Assembly (NCBI GenBank): GCA_002224055.1
Contig: AZLU01000192.1
Coordinates: 27,313-78,229, forward strand
Direction of reading: 5' to 3'
Length of the DNA stretch: 50,917 bases
Origin: Pezizomycotina sp. ARF18
Taxonomy: Eukaryota; Ascomycota
The notes below the pieces were generated by a model. It made no database searches. It saw nothing but the letters and a program-made list of their open reading frames with translations, and was not told the origin of the DNA. Positions 25,241 through 37,694 of the stretch are shown one piece after another (position 1 is the first letter of the stretch; each line of letters begins with the position of its first letter). Made by a program: the position numbers and the translations under genes.

Positions 25241-28078
25241 AGAAAAGAAGGGAAAAAAACACGAAAAAAGGGACGCATATTTTAAAACTCAGGTTCCACG
25301 AAACGACTCTCTTTGTTCTCGTTGCCATTTTCGTTAACCAAAAAATATCAAGATATTAATGGCAACCGTAGACTTAATTCATACTGGACAGAGGGGCATC
25401 ATAATTATCACAACTATTATTATCCCTCATTTGAGGCTTTATTCTTGACAAATCGATTGAGCTGGATACGGAAGCAGGGCTCAATTAAGTAAGATAATAG
25501 GTTCAAAATTACAATCAATTATAGAAAAGAACAACCCCGAATTAGAAATCTTCAAGAAACAAGTGGAAAGATAGACGCGAGCGATCCCATTGGGCTACCA
25601 CGTGCAGAAACCTATATCTAGAGATGCATTGATGCGGCGATTTTGTGAGTGTTGGAAAGCCACACACACCCCCACACGCACGGGCTCAGCATCCCTTTTT
25701 ATGATTGCCTTACATTCCGTCGGAGAGGATAAACTAACGATCGTTGAGCGCTCGAGCTCCGAGAACTTTCTACATGATCGAAAGTACCTTCCGTAAAGTC
25801 GTTTTCTTTCCGCTGCGATTTCCCTGTGATTGTTCCATGTCTGCGAAAACAAAACTATTGTCTGTAACCAATTCAGTATAAACGAAAAGTAGAAAGTCAA
25901 GGGTTTCCAGTAAAAACTTTTTTTTTTTTCCCTTGGGAAGCATACATGTATTCGTTGGGTGCCATTTTGTCCGGAGCACGAGGACTCTCGCCTCAAGCCT
26001 TTAAGGTAATAGCCCTACGGAAAGAGACGAAAATGTGATTAAAAAAAAAAAAAAAAAATGAAGAAGCGATTTCTTTCCATTTGCTTTTTCTTCCTTTTTC
26101 TTTTCCGCCATAGCTTTTTTTTCTTCTTCGGCAATCCCCATGGACAGCTCAACGCACCCTTCCTTATACATCTTCACTTTTGCTATATCCCCAGAAGAAC
26201 AACGCATCCCTCTGGGGCCCATTTTTTCCCTTTTACTTCTTTCCGTTCATTCATTCTGTTTCCCCTCCTCATTAAGAAATTCCCCTCCTTCATAAGACAA
26301 TATGATGGCACAATTACAGTTAAATCGCTATTATAGGTCTCATCAAAATTGACTTGTTTTTCTTTCCTTCTATCTGTATGGCAGCGTGAGGGATAGGAAT
26401 TGCGCCTTTTTGGAAAGAAGAAGGGTAAATAATAGGAAAAAACTATTGTTAGCTGCGCTTCACTGCAATGTGCATGCGAGATGGAGGATTGTTCTTTTCT
26501 CCAAGTGGCTATCCGTCTGTCAACGCCAGCTCACTCGCCTGATCGTTAATTGTCTTGATTGAATAATAGCCTCAGAACCCTACTGGGCACGCTGGGTTTA
26601 CTGAAGGAAAGCCTCCGTTCTCTCCGCCTTGGACGGAAGGCTGCTATGACTGGGCTGGGCTGGGCTGGTGATCCGCAAAAATATACCTTTTTTTTTTTTT
26701 TTAAGTTGTCTTCAAATATCCCTACGAGAAATTTTTTTTTTTCCTTTATAGTTCTTCGCCCGGCAAACAGGTTCATGCGCCTCGACTTCTTGCTTTCCTT
26801 TCTCTCTGATTTTCGCCTTTTTATTTATCTGCGAATACCCTCGTCGGTACACTGCAGTTGGAAGACAATAAAATAAATACCCTTGATTCAATAGCTTTAA
26901 CTTGCTGTCCTTTTTCTCGTTTTTTCGGCCTCGTTTTCGTCCTTCTTTTCCCATTTTCCCTCATAGTAAAAGGACGAAGAAGAAACAACAATTAATATTC
27001 GTTTATTTTCGTTTAGCTGTTTTTTTTTTTTTTTTTTTTTTTTTTTTTCTTTTTCGTCAAAAAGTCCTTCATATGACCGTTATAGCTGTAGGGATTGGAG
27101 AATTAGAAGTGTGGAAAAAAGGAAAAGGAAAATTATTTTGTTGACGTGGATGTGAGCAAATGTGCTTTTTTTTTTTTCTCTCTTCGATCCGGATATCCTA
27201 TGGGAGGTTGGGACACCCACACCAAAAAGAAGAAAGTAAAATAAAATAAATAAATAAATAAATACATAAATAAATAAATACTACCAAGTAAATTTCTGGT
27301 AGAGTAGCCGAGCTTGTTGTTGTTACTACTACTTGTCTGCATACAGTGGAGAACGAAGTCACACAGCATCCCACAGACATTGTGCGATCATACTAAAGTA
27401 GTCTAAGAAGAAAGGAAAAAGCAGCGAAAAATAGATGATATATTTATTATTATATCATATATTTATTTATTTATTAGTAGCAGTAGTTCTTTTTCAGTTT
27501 CCCCGACAATTCTTTCCCATTTCCTTTCCTTATCACCGTGCGCAATCATACATACTTCCTACATAACACCTACCTGAGGTATATATAAAAACCAGACGCA
27601 CGGAACGAATTTGGATACTTCCATTTTCTTACAAAGCTTCTTTTTCTTCTTTTCTCTTTTCGCTTTTCGATCCTCTCTTTTTCGTTCTCGCCTTACTTTA
27701 TCTGTACGAAAACAAGACAATACATCATTCATTGCTGTTATCTCACAATCTATATATCTGCATAGCTACTACTCCACGCGACGCCAGTCTGTGATATGTC
27801 TAGGTTTCCTCTCACAATACCCGTGATCCACGACTACGCAGGCCGGTCGATATATAGACGAAAATAACGAATTTATAAAAAGAAGAAAAGGGAAAAAAAA
27901 AGATATATACAATTTGGCATACAAGTTTACACGAAAAGCGATTCCTCTCCAAAACCGCTATTCTACACACCATTCGCGCGATACCTCCTCCAATTACGAA
28001 CAATAACATCTTCCTCTTTACGAAAACCGACCCAATTCCTTTCAAAATTACGCTGTTCTCAACCAACCAACCGTTGCA
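25241..28078. other. Gene-poor region downstream of rpt2
   Basis: No gene recognised across 2.8 kb. It contains A18 (26041-26058), T-runs at about 26689 and 26731, a (GGGCT)3 block near 26654, 29 T (27020-27048), an AAAT-type microsatellite (27240-27281), and an AT-rich stretch at 27435-27480. Several short minus-strand frames are lysine/phenylalanine-rich translations of these tracts. 27590-28070 is probably the leader of the next gene. Confidence 0.45.
27240..27281. repeat. (AAAT)n microsatellite
   Basis: Tetranucleotide AAAT repeated about ten times with one C substitution (ATACATAA). Confidence 0.85.
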
Positions 28079-28806
28079 ATGGCTGACGGAACAGAACCCT
28101 CCTACCACCTCCGCATGGGCGATTGCCCGTCCCCTACCTTTTCGACCAACTCCAACAGGAGTAGCATGTATTCGACATTCTCTATGAACTCGCTGAAAGG
28201 CCGCTTCACCTACCTCGCCCAAATCCTCGAACGCAAAGATTCGTCCACCATGTCTGACGAGCACGCCAAAAGAGTAGGCAAGGGTGCCATACCTTCTCCC
28301 AGCGGGTCCGGATGGAGCAGCAGAAGAAGGAGCGAAGGTCCGAATTGGCCGAGAAGACGTACGACCTGCTGCTCAGACCGTTCAGGATGGCGCAGCAGCC
28401 GTTCACCTCGAGGAAGTTTATCCCTTCCCGCCAGAAGCGCAGGTCATTCTTCTATACAAAACACCAAAAGCCAAGCACTTTAGACTTCCGCTGCATCGGC
28501 CCTGGCGACGACAGCTCCGTGCTGATGATGACGAGCTCAAGAAATCCTCTTGCTTTGGGATCTGGGGCGGCGTTCAGAAAAGGCACGGAGGGGACTTAAG
28601 CTATCTGCTTAACGACTGTAGTATCTCTTAGAAGCTCCTTTTTTTTTTTTTTTTGCCTCTTGACAATGATTAGTTTTCACATGCGCTAACAATTCTTGAG
28701 AACAGGTGCACCAAGAGTTGACTGGAGACAACCGAACGTCAGCTTCGAGTGGACGTCCGAACTTTCCACTGCTAAATCACACCATACGAATCCGAAACAT
28801 ACTTGA
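28079..28806 (+). CDS. Hypothetical protein, two exons
   Basis: I do not recognise a family. ATG 28079 opens with MADGTEPSYHLRMGDCPSPT and a Ser/Asn-rich stretch (STNSNRSSMYSTFSMNSLKG). Across two frame changes (about 28290 and 28430) it seems to continue with KKERRSELAEKTYDLLLRPF, PPEAQVILLYKTPKAKHF and GGDLSYLLNDC. A good intron (28618-28705; GTAGTA, GCTAAC branch, ACAG) joins in frame to APRVDWRQPNVSFEWTSELS, stop 28804-28806. Clean splicing into a non-biased second exon supports a real gene. Total is about 210 residues. No signal peptide or membrane segment is evident. Confidence 0.55.
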
Positions 28807-30050
28807 GCGACAGCAAGCCGATGTCTCAAAAAGATCCGTTATACGTGGGATATATACGACGATTATAATGGACTTCCATTATGCTTTTGCCGCGGGATCT
28901 TTTTCTTATTTTTTTTTTTTTTTTTTTTGCCATCAATGACGAGCTGGACCACTCATCACGAACTTTTCCTTTGTAACGATGCTATGATGCTATTGAGGAT
29001 AAATTTGGAGTTCCGAAAACCATGGTCCGGCGTTTAACATATTCATTCTTATTCTTTTTCATCTCTGGATTGGCTTTTTGTTTTTATGTTCGTCCTTTTA
29101 CTTACGTTTGGTTTGGCATTCTCATGATTCTGCTTTCTTCCTTTCGCGCGGTACTCTGGTGCTTTTTATTCCCACATTTTCTCCCCCAAAAATAGTTTTC
29201 TTTCTATGGCGTCAATTGGTGGCATGGCTGCATCATTTTTCTCTTAACTATACGACGACCTCGACGGCACCACGATTTCCCTTTGTTCTTTTTCTTTTCT
29301 TCCAGCTATAACAAGCTAAGTGCTTTCCCCTTGTGTTTCATTTTTATATTTCCCTCTAGATCACGCTTGTTGCTTGTTGTTACACATTGCTACCGTAGGG
29401 AAATATCTTCCCCATGACGTTGTACCACATCGGGTTGCTTTCTATTTTTTTTTTTTTTTTTTTTTTTTTTATCTCCTTGCACGACTTTCTTCACGAGTTT
29501 CCTTGCTCTTTCCGGAGCTTCCGATGGGGGTTTGGTGATACCGTTATGAGAACAAAAAAGTTCACGCTTGTGCTATATATAAATCCATCCTTTTTTCCTT
29601 GATTGTTCTCTTTTTCCTACTTCATATATCGCAGATAGTGGGATTTTCGCTTTTACAACAAAACGGAGCCATGAAAGAGGCTTGTTTCCTTTCCTAACGA
29701 TAATATACCATGTACCACTAACTACCATAATGATTGTGCATTTGAAACAAATGTTCTTGCTTAAAACCGCGCTATTGTTCTTATATAGTTCCAAAATAGC
29801 ATTTAATATATTCTTACAGGTTATTACATGACTGTGCGAATTACAGAACCAGGGGGGCGATGTCGCTGTGAATTGGAGCAACTGGTTTTTGGTCGATTGT
29901 GAGTTGACTATAGTACATTTATTTCACTTTGTTAGTAAATAGTGTACTATCAACCAGAACCAGAAAAGTGAAGCCTTACATTCTGTTTTTTCTTCAACAA
30001 CGCTAGACAATTATCTCTTGTTGCACCTTTTTTTGTGCATCAAAAGCTAT
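28807..30050. other. Intergenic, T-rich
   Basis: Nothing recognisable as a gene. It includes T-runs at about 28908-28928 and 29445-29470 and long pyrimidine-rich stretches that give phenylalanine/serine-rich open frames. Confidence 0.45.
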
Positions 30051-30290
30051 ACCGGCCAGGCTCGTAAGTATAACCGTCCCCGAGACGGCCGTCACTACGT
30101 CCACTGTGAAACTGCCTCCTATCGAGCTTCGGCGGCGGAGGGCTATGGCGCCAAGGGTGGTGGTAGTGGGGGCTGCCAGCCCTACCGATTGTTAATGTTG
30201 ACGTTGTCGTTGTGGGTGCTCGCGAGAATATTCTGCCGGCGCAATGTGAGGCTCTAAACCGAGGCGGAACGGAGATGCGGCGGTGAGGTG
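30051..30290 (+). other. GC-richer island with coding-like frame, unassigned
   Basis: A 240-nt GC-rich patch in AT-rich DNA. One plus-strand frame reads ITVPETAVTTSTVKLPPIEL followed by APRVVVVGAASP. A shifted frame reads VNVDVVVVGARENILPAQCE, up to a stop after GGTEMRR near 30289. It could be the end of a small gene or a remnant. No family is recognised and no start is evident. Confidence 0.25.
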
Positions 30291-30595
30291 TAGCGTTGCC
30301 GTAGCTGTGCGAGGTATACTCATGGTTTTGTACTATGGATTGGCGAATGGATAGGAGAATATTTTTTTAATCGTGGAATTTGTGGAGATTTGGATTGGAG
30401 GGAATTTTTGTGGAGTCGTGAAATTTTTAAAAATTTCTTCTTTTGTTGCTGTTGAGCTTTTTGGTTCGGATGAAAAAACGGTATCTTCTACTACTGTGAT
30501 ATAAAAAATTTTCCGATTTCTCACGATATCTTTTTTTCTTCATCACACCACAAATCTCACACCACAACTCAAAACCCTTTCAACAAAAAACAACA

Positions 30596-31178
30596 ATGGC
30601 AAAAAGCAACGCAAATAAACCCAGGCGGGAAACGGCGGAAGCCGTCGAAGCATACCAAGCGCGCATGTCCTCCGCTTCCGCATCCAAACCTACACGTCAT
30701 CTACATCGACACCAGTAACAGCTACCCGTGCGAGTAACAGATCCAGAATCTCAGGTTCCGGAACGACCCGCGCCGTCGGCGGCGCGACGGTGACGCAGAA
30801 CGTCCGCGCGATCTCGAAGAAGAAGGCGAAGAAGCAGATGCGGGATGAGGAGTACAAGCGGAAAAGAAGGCTAGCGGAGGCGCTAGAGAGGGAAGGGGAG
30901 GTTGAGATGAGAGGTCAGTTTTCTTTTTCTTTTTTTTTTTTTTTTGAGATTTACAATGAGAGGAACTTTGGAAAGTTTAGAGATTGGGATTATTGCGATC
31001 GAGGATCTACGATGCTTTGAATAACTGACTAATTAAGGGTGTAATATAGACATACCAGACGCCGGCGCACCTATATTAAATACGAAGAAGGCACTGAGAA
31101 AGCGAGATAGCTGCTGAAGGGCAGAAGCTCGCGGAGGAGAAAGAAGAAGCTGCTAATGCTATGGAGGTTGATGCATAG
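30596..31178 (+). CDS. Small basic nuclear protein, possibly Alb1-like ribosome-biogenesis factor
   Basis: ATG 30596 follows a CAACA-rich leader. The protein starts MAKSNANKPRRETAEAVEAY, then has a Ser/Thr-rich segment with frame changes near 30690-30760, then VTQNVRAISKKKAKKQMRDE and YKRKRRLAEALEREGEVEMR. Intron 30914-31049 (136 nt) joins as R-D-I-P-D-A-G; the last exon contains NTKKALRKRDSLLKG and a C-terminus near AMEVDA, stop 31176-31178. Fungal Alb1 (Arx1 partner in 60S export) has a similar size, an MAK start and a lysine/arginine-rich SKKRAKK-type core followed by an E-x-E-M segment. The resemblance is by eye and modest; a generic small basic protein is the alternative. Confidence 0.5.
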
Positions 31179-31406
31179 AACATTTTCATGATTGGTTCTA
31201 GTGTTGCTTTTATTGTTAATACTTTTGCGCAAGGTGATTGTACGATAATGGGGTAATGAAGATGGTTCGGTAGATCATTTGCTTAAAGGACGCAAAAATC
31301 AAGCTTTCTATATTTTGTACTATATGATACACGAAGGATAGACCTCTTTTTTCATTCTTTTTATACAATAATCAGGCCAATTAGTGGTACATCAATGTCC
31401 TTCTTT

Positions 31407-33255
31407 TTAGTAATACCTCTTTAATCTCTTCGCCCGGTCTTGCTCCGTCTCCTCTTCCTCCTCGTCGTCCTCGTTCCTGTCCGCGTATATCGTCTTCGGC
31501 TGCGTCTCCTTCCAAGCGCCCGTGAACATTGGATCCTTCTCCGCGACGTCCGCGTACTTGAGCAGCGCCTCCCTGGGATCCTCGTCGCGCATGCGCTGAG
31601 CGCGATGCTCCGCTTGACGTGTTCCTCGTCCGGGTTGTTCTTCGCGAACGGCGTGACGTGCGGCTTAAACGGCTTGCGGGCCAGCGACGCCTTCAGCGCA
31701 GCTTGGTTCAGCTTCGCGCGCGAGCCGGCTAGCGCTGCGTTCGGTAGCAGTACCGAGTCCGCGGATACGCCGGCGATGTCCATCGTGAGCGACGGGTCAT
31801 CGTCGATGTGGCGCCGCTTGGGCGCCCTGCTGAGTACCAGCTTGGCGCCTTTGTCCGACGTGTTCGGTGAGAAGAGCACGTGCGTCGCGCCGGAAGAGGA
31901 CGAAGCGAGTATGTGGTGATCTTGGGATGCCAGAGGGTCGATATGACTGAATTGCCGGGGCTGAGGGCGGTCGTGAATTCTGAGCGGAGGGTGGCGGGGG
32001 ATAGGATGTGTAGGTTACCAGCGAGTCGGAGGTTAGGAGGTGTTGCGAGTCGGGCGAGAAGGAGATGGATGTTTGAGAGAATGAGACGGGGAGATCGCTG
32101 CGGGTCATTATTGGTGATTTCATCTTTCGAGTATCCAGGCTATTTCCATTAGAAAAGATTGAATTAGTTATAGACAAGGTCTGAGCGCTGCATAGGTTCG
32201 TTACTTACATTTGACGGTACCTTCCATACCGCGGGTAACGAGGAGGTTTCCGTCCCTTGAAAACGCAAGGCCGCAAACGCCAGATTCCGTGCGTGGGCAT
32301 CGTATATCTGAGCCACCGGTCGGTTATACGGACCGTCTCCGGCCCATAATGATAAAGATCCATCATATGCGCCAGCACCAGTAGCTTCTCCCTCCTCCGC
32401 TCGGGTCGTCCCATTCTACACACAGCATCTTCGTCCGTCCGCCTTTAGCCGATCGCGACTTGACGACGATGACCTGCTCTGCTCCCTCTTGTGATTTATG
32501 TCCCACACCCGCAGCGTGCTATCCGACCCGGCGGTGACGATGTAGTTGCGGTCCGTAGGGTGCCACGTCCCATTGTTTATCTCCGATACGTGGCCCTGGT
32601 GTTGTTCATGTCGCGAAGGTACTGGTCGCCTTTGACAAATTCAACCACTTCCTGTCCGTCCCTCGTCAGGATCTTGGCCTGCGCCGCCGCAGGTATGGCT
32701 AGTATATTCTCGCCGTTGGACGAGAATTCGACCTTATTGATGATGTGATTCTCGAACGGCTCGACCGTCTTGAACGAGTGCAGGTGGTCGCAGACATCGA
32801 GGAGAAATCGTACAGCTTCATCGACATGTCCTGAGACGCCGTGCATATTCTCATCCCGGCCGGGTCCAAGGTTACCGAAGTCACCGCTTTCGTGTGGTCC
32901 TTTAGTAACAGCTCGTTCGTCACCGGGAATTCGTCTTCATCGTCGTCGGACATCGAATCATCATCGCTATCGTCATCGTCGTCATCATCGCTCTTGCTGG
33001 ACGGTTTCTTCGCCGATGCTGCTGGTTCGCTGGATGATCCTTCTGTTATAGCCTTCGGCGCCTGCAGGTCCGCTACGGTGACGCTGCGCTTCGTCGCGTC
33101 GTACTTTGGTGTGATCGTATTCGTTTTTGCCTGTTTCCCGAAGGATTTGGGGAAGAATGCCCTCATAGGGTCATCCCCGGCCAGCTCTGGTTCCTCAATG
33201 ACGATATCATCGTCGTCGGTAGCTTTGTCGTTTTCTTTTTGGACTGTGGAGGCAT
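31407..33255 (-). CDS. WD-repeat protein, WDR70 homologue
   Basis: WDR70-family proteins are nuclear beta-propellers linked to CUL4-type ubiquitin ligase function and DNA double-strand-break end resection. Family blocks seen: DDPMRAFFPKSFGKQAKTN, an acidic Ser/Asp stretch, then ELLLKDHTKAVTSVTLDPAG, YDFSSM, SNGENILAIPAAAQAKIL, EVVEFVKGDQYLRDMNNT, an AHT-type repeat region, TRKMKSPIMTRSDLP, and a C-terminus RDEDPREALLKYADVAEKDP then MFTGAWKETQPKTIYA ending KRLKRYY. Start is probably the ATG at 33253-33255 (MPPQSKKK…), joining the downstream frame after one base error. Intron 32140-32218 (GTAAGT…TAG). Frame changes occur about every 100-200 nt from 31600 to 32850. Stop 31407-31409. Confidence 0.85.
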
Positions 33256-33767
33256 TGTGTGCGATCGTTAGAGCTTGAGGAGAGTACAAACGTGATCGAG
33301 AATTGGAGAAGATACGGAATGAGCAACACTCATCCACCAATTGCCGCTTGCAGAGCCTCGTGCTTTCGGCGGAATGACGCTTTCCAGTAAATCACGTGCA
33401 CGTGTCTTCAAGTGACACGTTCGGCCGTGACATCGCTCTAAGCCTTTTTTGGGTAAAATTTAGTCAGCAGCGTTCCACAGAAGTGCAGCTCAGGTTCACG
33501 TTCATGTCATTCGCCTGGCACAGCGCTTTTTCTGTTTGGTGGGGCAATTATTCCATCCCACTTTCTGAGGGGGGGTCAAATTGAGTATCTCCCCTTCCAT
33601 GTCTTCTATCCCTTCCTCCTTGTCACTCAGCGTTCAGACCCTACAAACCCTATTCATCCTTGTTCCCTGATAGCATTCTCCCTAAAATCGAAATGCTATC
33701 TTCCGTACTGTAACGGAAGATCTGTCTGCTTTTTGTTCAATTTTACATTATTCATCGCATAGCGCAA
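33256..33767. promoter_or_regulatory. Divergent promoter region between WDR70 and the OCRL-like gene
   Basis: About 510 nt separate the two divergent starts, so both promoters should lie here. I saw AATCACGTGCACGTGTC near 33389-33405 (two overlapping CACGTG E-boxes), but no firm TATA box. The CACGTG pair is a plausible bHLH site. Confidence 0.35.
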
Positions 33768-36700
33768 ATGATAAACCCCATAGTACTATTTGTTGGAACA
33801 TTTGTCATCATTACCTTAGCGTCGCTTCGTTCTCCAGATTTGCCCAGTCCTTCCGGTGTTAGGCTACCTGTCGCGTCACCCGTATTTCAGCGCGGGTGTC
33901 CTCGTCCTTGTCTCGCAGTCATGCTTTCGCTTCCGCTCGCATCGGTCGTCGGTGGGAAATCGAACCATTCCCCAACGACTGGAGCCTCCGAAGAGCGAGA
34001 TGACAGGCCCATCGAAGAGAGGATGCAGGGCGGAGCTCTAACGAAGGCGCTGTTTTCACGGCGGGCGGAGTTTCTGGATAGACGCTCTTGTATTATCAAA
34101 GTCGGGACATGAATATCGCAGCGACATCTAATGCGAGAAGGAGCTAGCGGATTGGCTGGTGGACGATCACAGGAAGCCATCCGGCTCAAGTAAGAGAAGA
34201 AGCAGTACCGCAGCGCCGCTGAAATGGCTTCAACGCAAGATCGACCGTCGGACCGGAAAACTGGAGGAAGTGGAAGTTGAACACGACGATGAACGAGGGA
34301 GGTTGGCTTATACGTTATCGGTTTACAGGAGGTCATTGACATTATGTCGGCGAGAGTTTCGTCCGTGGAACTGACCCGAACGTGAAGAAGAGGTGGGAAG
34401 ATGCTATTAATGTGAGAATGCCAACGCTTTTCGAACTTGGTACCCCCAGTCCTTCTTTATATATCCCTTGACATCAAATATATGGATCTAAGAGGACTTT
34501 GATGCCGATTTCCGCTCATTAGCCGCACTCCCTGGTACGTTTGTATCGCATGGCAACAATTGATCGTGTGCTCGTTTTCGTCTACGCTTCGCCATCTCTT
34601 GCCCGCAAATAACTACTCCAAGTACAACGAGTGTCGGGACCGGCTTGATGGGATATGTCGGGAACAAAGGCGCCGCCATGGCTAGGCTGGTTCTCGGTGG
34701 TCTTCCTGCGCTGGAATAGCTCCTCCACCGCTCAGAGCTCTTCGGATACAGACGACGTAGACGACCCTCTCGAGGATCAGCGTGGGTTATGCCTGGTATT
34801 CGTCTGTTCACATCTGCTGCACTGGCAAATGCTGCAGATAGGCGAAATTGGGATTACGCAGAAGTTCTCAGGAGGGCTTACTTCCACCCTAAGCCGCTTA
34901 CGATAGTTGGCGGTGAAGGCGGACAGGAAAATCAGCCACCCGGCGGCTACCCTGTCGAAGATAGTGACATGATAATCTGGTTCGGGATTTGAACTATAGA
35001 CTAGAGCTTCCCGGAAACGAAAATCAGGCTAGTTTTGCAGCGTTCCTACCTCCTGAGGCGGATGGAAATGCCCCCGAAATTGACCCTTTCGACCACGCAA
35101 ACAACTTTGGAAGACCCGGAAGGTGCCGAAATCGGTAGCGCTAAAGACCAGGCGAACCAAATTCCTAAGAGGAACTTTCAAGAGTCTATATCATATATTT
35201 TAACCAAGGACCAACTCCGCGAGTCGCAGCGCCGCCAAAAAGGCGTTCCAATATTACCAGAGGGCCAAATCAACTTCCTTCCTACCTATAAATACGACCT
35301 GGTACGATAGCTACGTTCGACTCCAGTGATAAATGAGGATTCCTAGCTACTGCGATAGGATATTGTGGAAAGAGAGAGCTGTCGCGCGCGCCGAGGAACG
35401 TCAGGCCAAAGCAGACGACCTTGCAAGCGAAAGGGATAAGATGAGAGAAGATATTATTTCAGAAGGTGATGGCTCCGAGGTATTATTCGACCTAGGAACG
35501 GATGACGGACATGGAGACGAGGAAACTGAAGATACAGACGATGAGGCTGGCAAAGGGAAAGCCGACGATACCTCAGTGGCTGAAGCGTCTAGCTCTGCTA
35601 ATCGCTCAAGTTCTGGAAAGAGCGGGCCACGGCTTTCCTTGCTATCATACGATTCACATCAATCGATCACATCTTCCGACCACAAACCCGTTACGGCTGT
35701 CTTCAAGCTCGAATACGTGGCAACCCTCCCGCAAGATCGAGCAAAGGTTCATGCGGAGGTTGTGAAATATCGATCGGGTCGAGAACGACCTACGGCCAGT
35801 GTCACCATGATCGTAGATGATGACAAGGATGGGATCGCCAACTTTGGAGAGATTAGGTGGGGTCAACGTAAAAAGATAAATGTCACTGTGGCAAACACTG
35901 GAAGAAGCACCGCTAGATGCGAATTTGTCAAGCGACCGATTATTGAGGAAGTCCGCGAGAGCGTGGAATACGATGGCTTTCAGAGATTGAAGGCGAAGAC
36001 GCTACGGAATGATCCACTAGCCTTTGGCGGAGACGATGACGAGGAAGCGCAGTCTGATTCGCCTCCAGAAGCCGTTTCAAAACCTTGGCTGTGGGCTTAC
36101 TTCACGTCGACAGAGTCAGACAAGACAATAAGCTTGGAGCCTGGTGATGCCGAAAATATTACACTGGAAATATCTTTGCCTCCTCGCCCAGGGATAAGAG
36201 AATCTAAGCCTTACGCTTCTCTCCTACGTCGCCTAAATACCCGTCGCCTAGACCTCGAAGACGTTGTGATATTACGTGTCAGTGACGTCCGGACTTGTTC
36301 ATACCCGTTAAGGCGGACTACAAGAACACATTTTTGGGCTATTCCATGACCGATCTTCTGAGGGTACCTGATTCTGCCGGAGGGATCCGGCAGAACTGAA
36401 GTGCGACAATGACATTACCTGGAGCTCGCCTAGGGAACTCTTCCGGATGACGGAGCTTTTGCTAACCTCGCTACGGACAATAGTAAAGTGAAGGGCAGAA
36501 GTGTTCGTTGGACGACTTTACCGGGCTGGCCGTTCGTTCACGATACATGGGGCCTCGTCGATATGTCTAGGGAGCAAGGAGACGTTGGCAGCGAGAGTGG
36601 GACAAGGTAACACTAACGCCAGGATGTCATTGAAGCAGTGGTTCCGGGAAGCTCTCGACTGCGACAAGGATTGGAACTGGGAAAGGCGGAGACGTTGGGT

Positions 36701-37222
36701 ATACTCTGGAGGATAGGGTCGAAGTCGCAGCGGAAACGTTGATCGAGTGGCTGAAGTACCTAAAGGAGAGCGTTGTCCCGAAGCTACATATCCGGAAATC
36801 ATTAAGAATGGTTGCTACCAAGCTGGGCCGACAAGGTAAAGAAATTCGCTACGTGTTGCTACTCCTCAAGTTCTTCTTGTATTCTAACCAATCTTTTGTA
36901 CTAGATTCTCGACTCCCTCCCAGGAAATATCTGGCTCGAATGTCCACGGCAACGTCTTCATCTACATAACGAGCTTTCGTATCGGAGGTTATCAACAGTG
37001 CTGACTCCGAATGCGCCGCAGCCTGGTCAGGCAACAAGTCTTTCTGCCCTTCCTCGCTACAAAATCCCGATCAACACACTACGGCCGAGCTCATCGAGAA
37101 AACATTCTGAAAGTATTCGCATCGGTTATCGTAAGACGTCCGAAGGGGATGGATAGGATGCGGAGGGTGAGGTGGAAAAAGTTTGCGACTTTCTCAGGCA
37201 CTTTACTCGTTCTCACAGATGA
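33768..37222 (+). CDS. OCRL/INPP5B-like type II inositol polyphosphate 5-phosphatase with ASH and RhoGAP-like domains
   Basis: Removes the 5-phosphate of PI(4,5)P2-type lipids or soluble inositol phosphates, probably at endomembranes. Catalytic motifs in order: VGTWNIA (about 34100, with a frame change), VIGLQE (34315), GYVGNKGAAMARLV (34650), VFVCSHL (34798), DLNYRLELPG (about 34990), FLPTYKYDL (35275), KMRIPSYCDRILW (35327) and SSDHKPVTAVFKLEY (35672). After an acidic insert-bearing loop comes an ASH-type beta region (NFGEIRWGQRKKINVTVANTG). A RhoGAP-like end follows (VFIYITSFVSEV, FASVIVRRPKG) with a stop near 37220. The phosphatase-ASH-RhoGAP order defines the OCRL group; Sac1-containing synaptojanins differ. 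The N-terminal boundary is uncertain: EIEPFPNDWSLRRA near 33958 is coding, but the starting ATG is not settled. Confidence 0.88.
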
Positions 37223-37694
37223 TCGAGATTTAAGAAAAAAGTTAATGCTATTGTTAATATGCACATACATAGAGGCGTTTCTAGGTTAAGGTTCATAGCG
37301 AGTATACGGTTATTTTTTTTTTTTTTTTGGGGGGGGGGTTTAGTTAGATACACCAGCGTATGCATGAGCTGTGCTTTTTCCTTCTCTAAGTCGATATCAA
37401 AAACAATCATGAGGCGTTTCAATAATTTCTCCCTCTAAATGATCATTTAGTTTTTCTAGATGATTGCTCCGAGCTCTTGGAAATTTATAGAAAATATATC
37501 GAGATTGCAACTTTTGTCCAGAGCATTAACTTTATTAATGTCTTCGTTCAATTTATACCTCCGACGTCCGATTGTCATACGATAGAGAGCTTAAAACTAT
37601 CTTAATTATCGCAAACTTACTTGCTGAAAACGTGCAACATCCCAGCACACAAAAACTTTTTCCCACTTCACCGCACTAGTGACATTCCTCCACG
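37223..37694. other. Intergenic between OCRL-like and NADH kinase genes
   Basis: Short AT-rich spacer. It holds T16 followed directly by G10 (37313-37338). No gene seen. Confidence 0.4.

Noticed and set aside
26001-27144. Several Lys- or Phe-rich open frames
   Set aside because: They are translations of long A/T runs and pyrimidine tracts.
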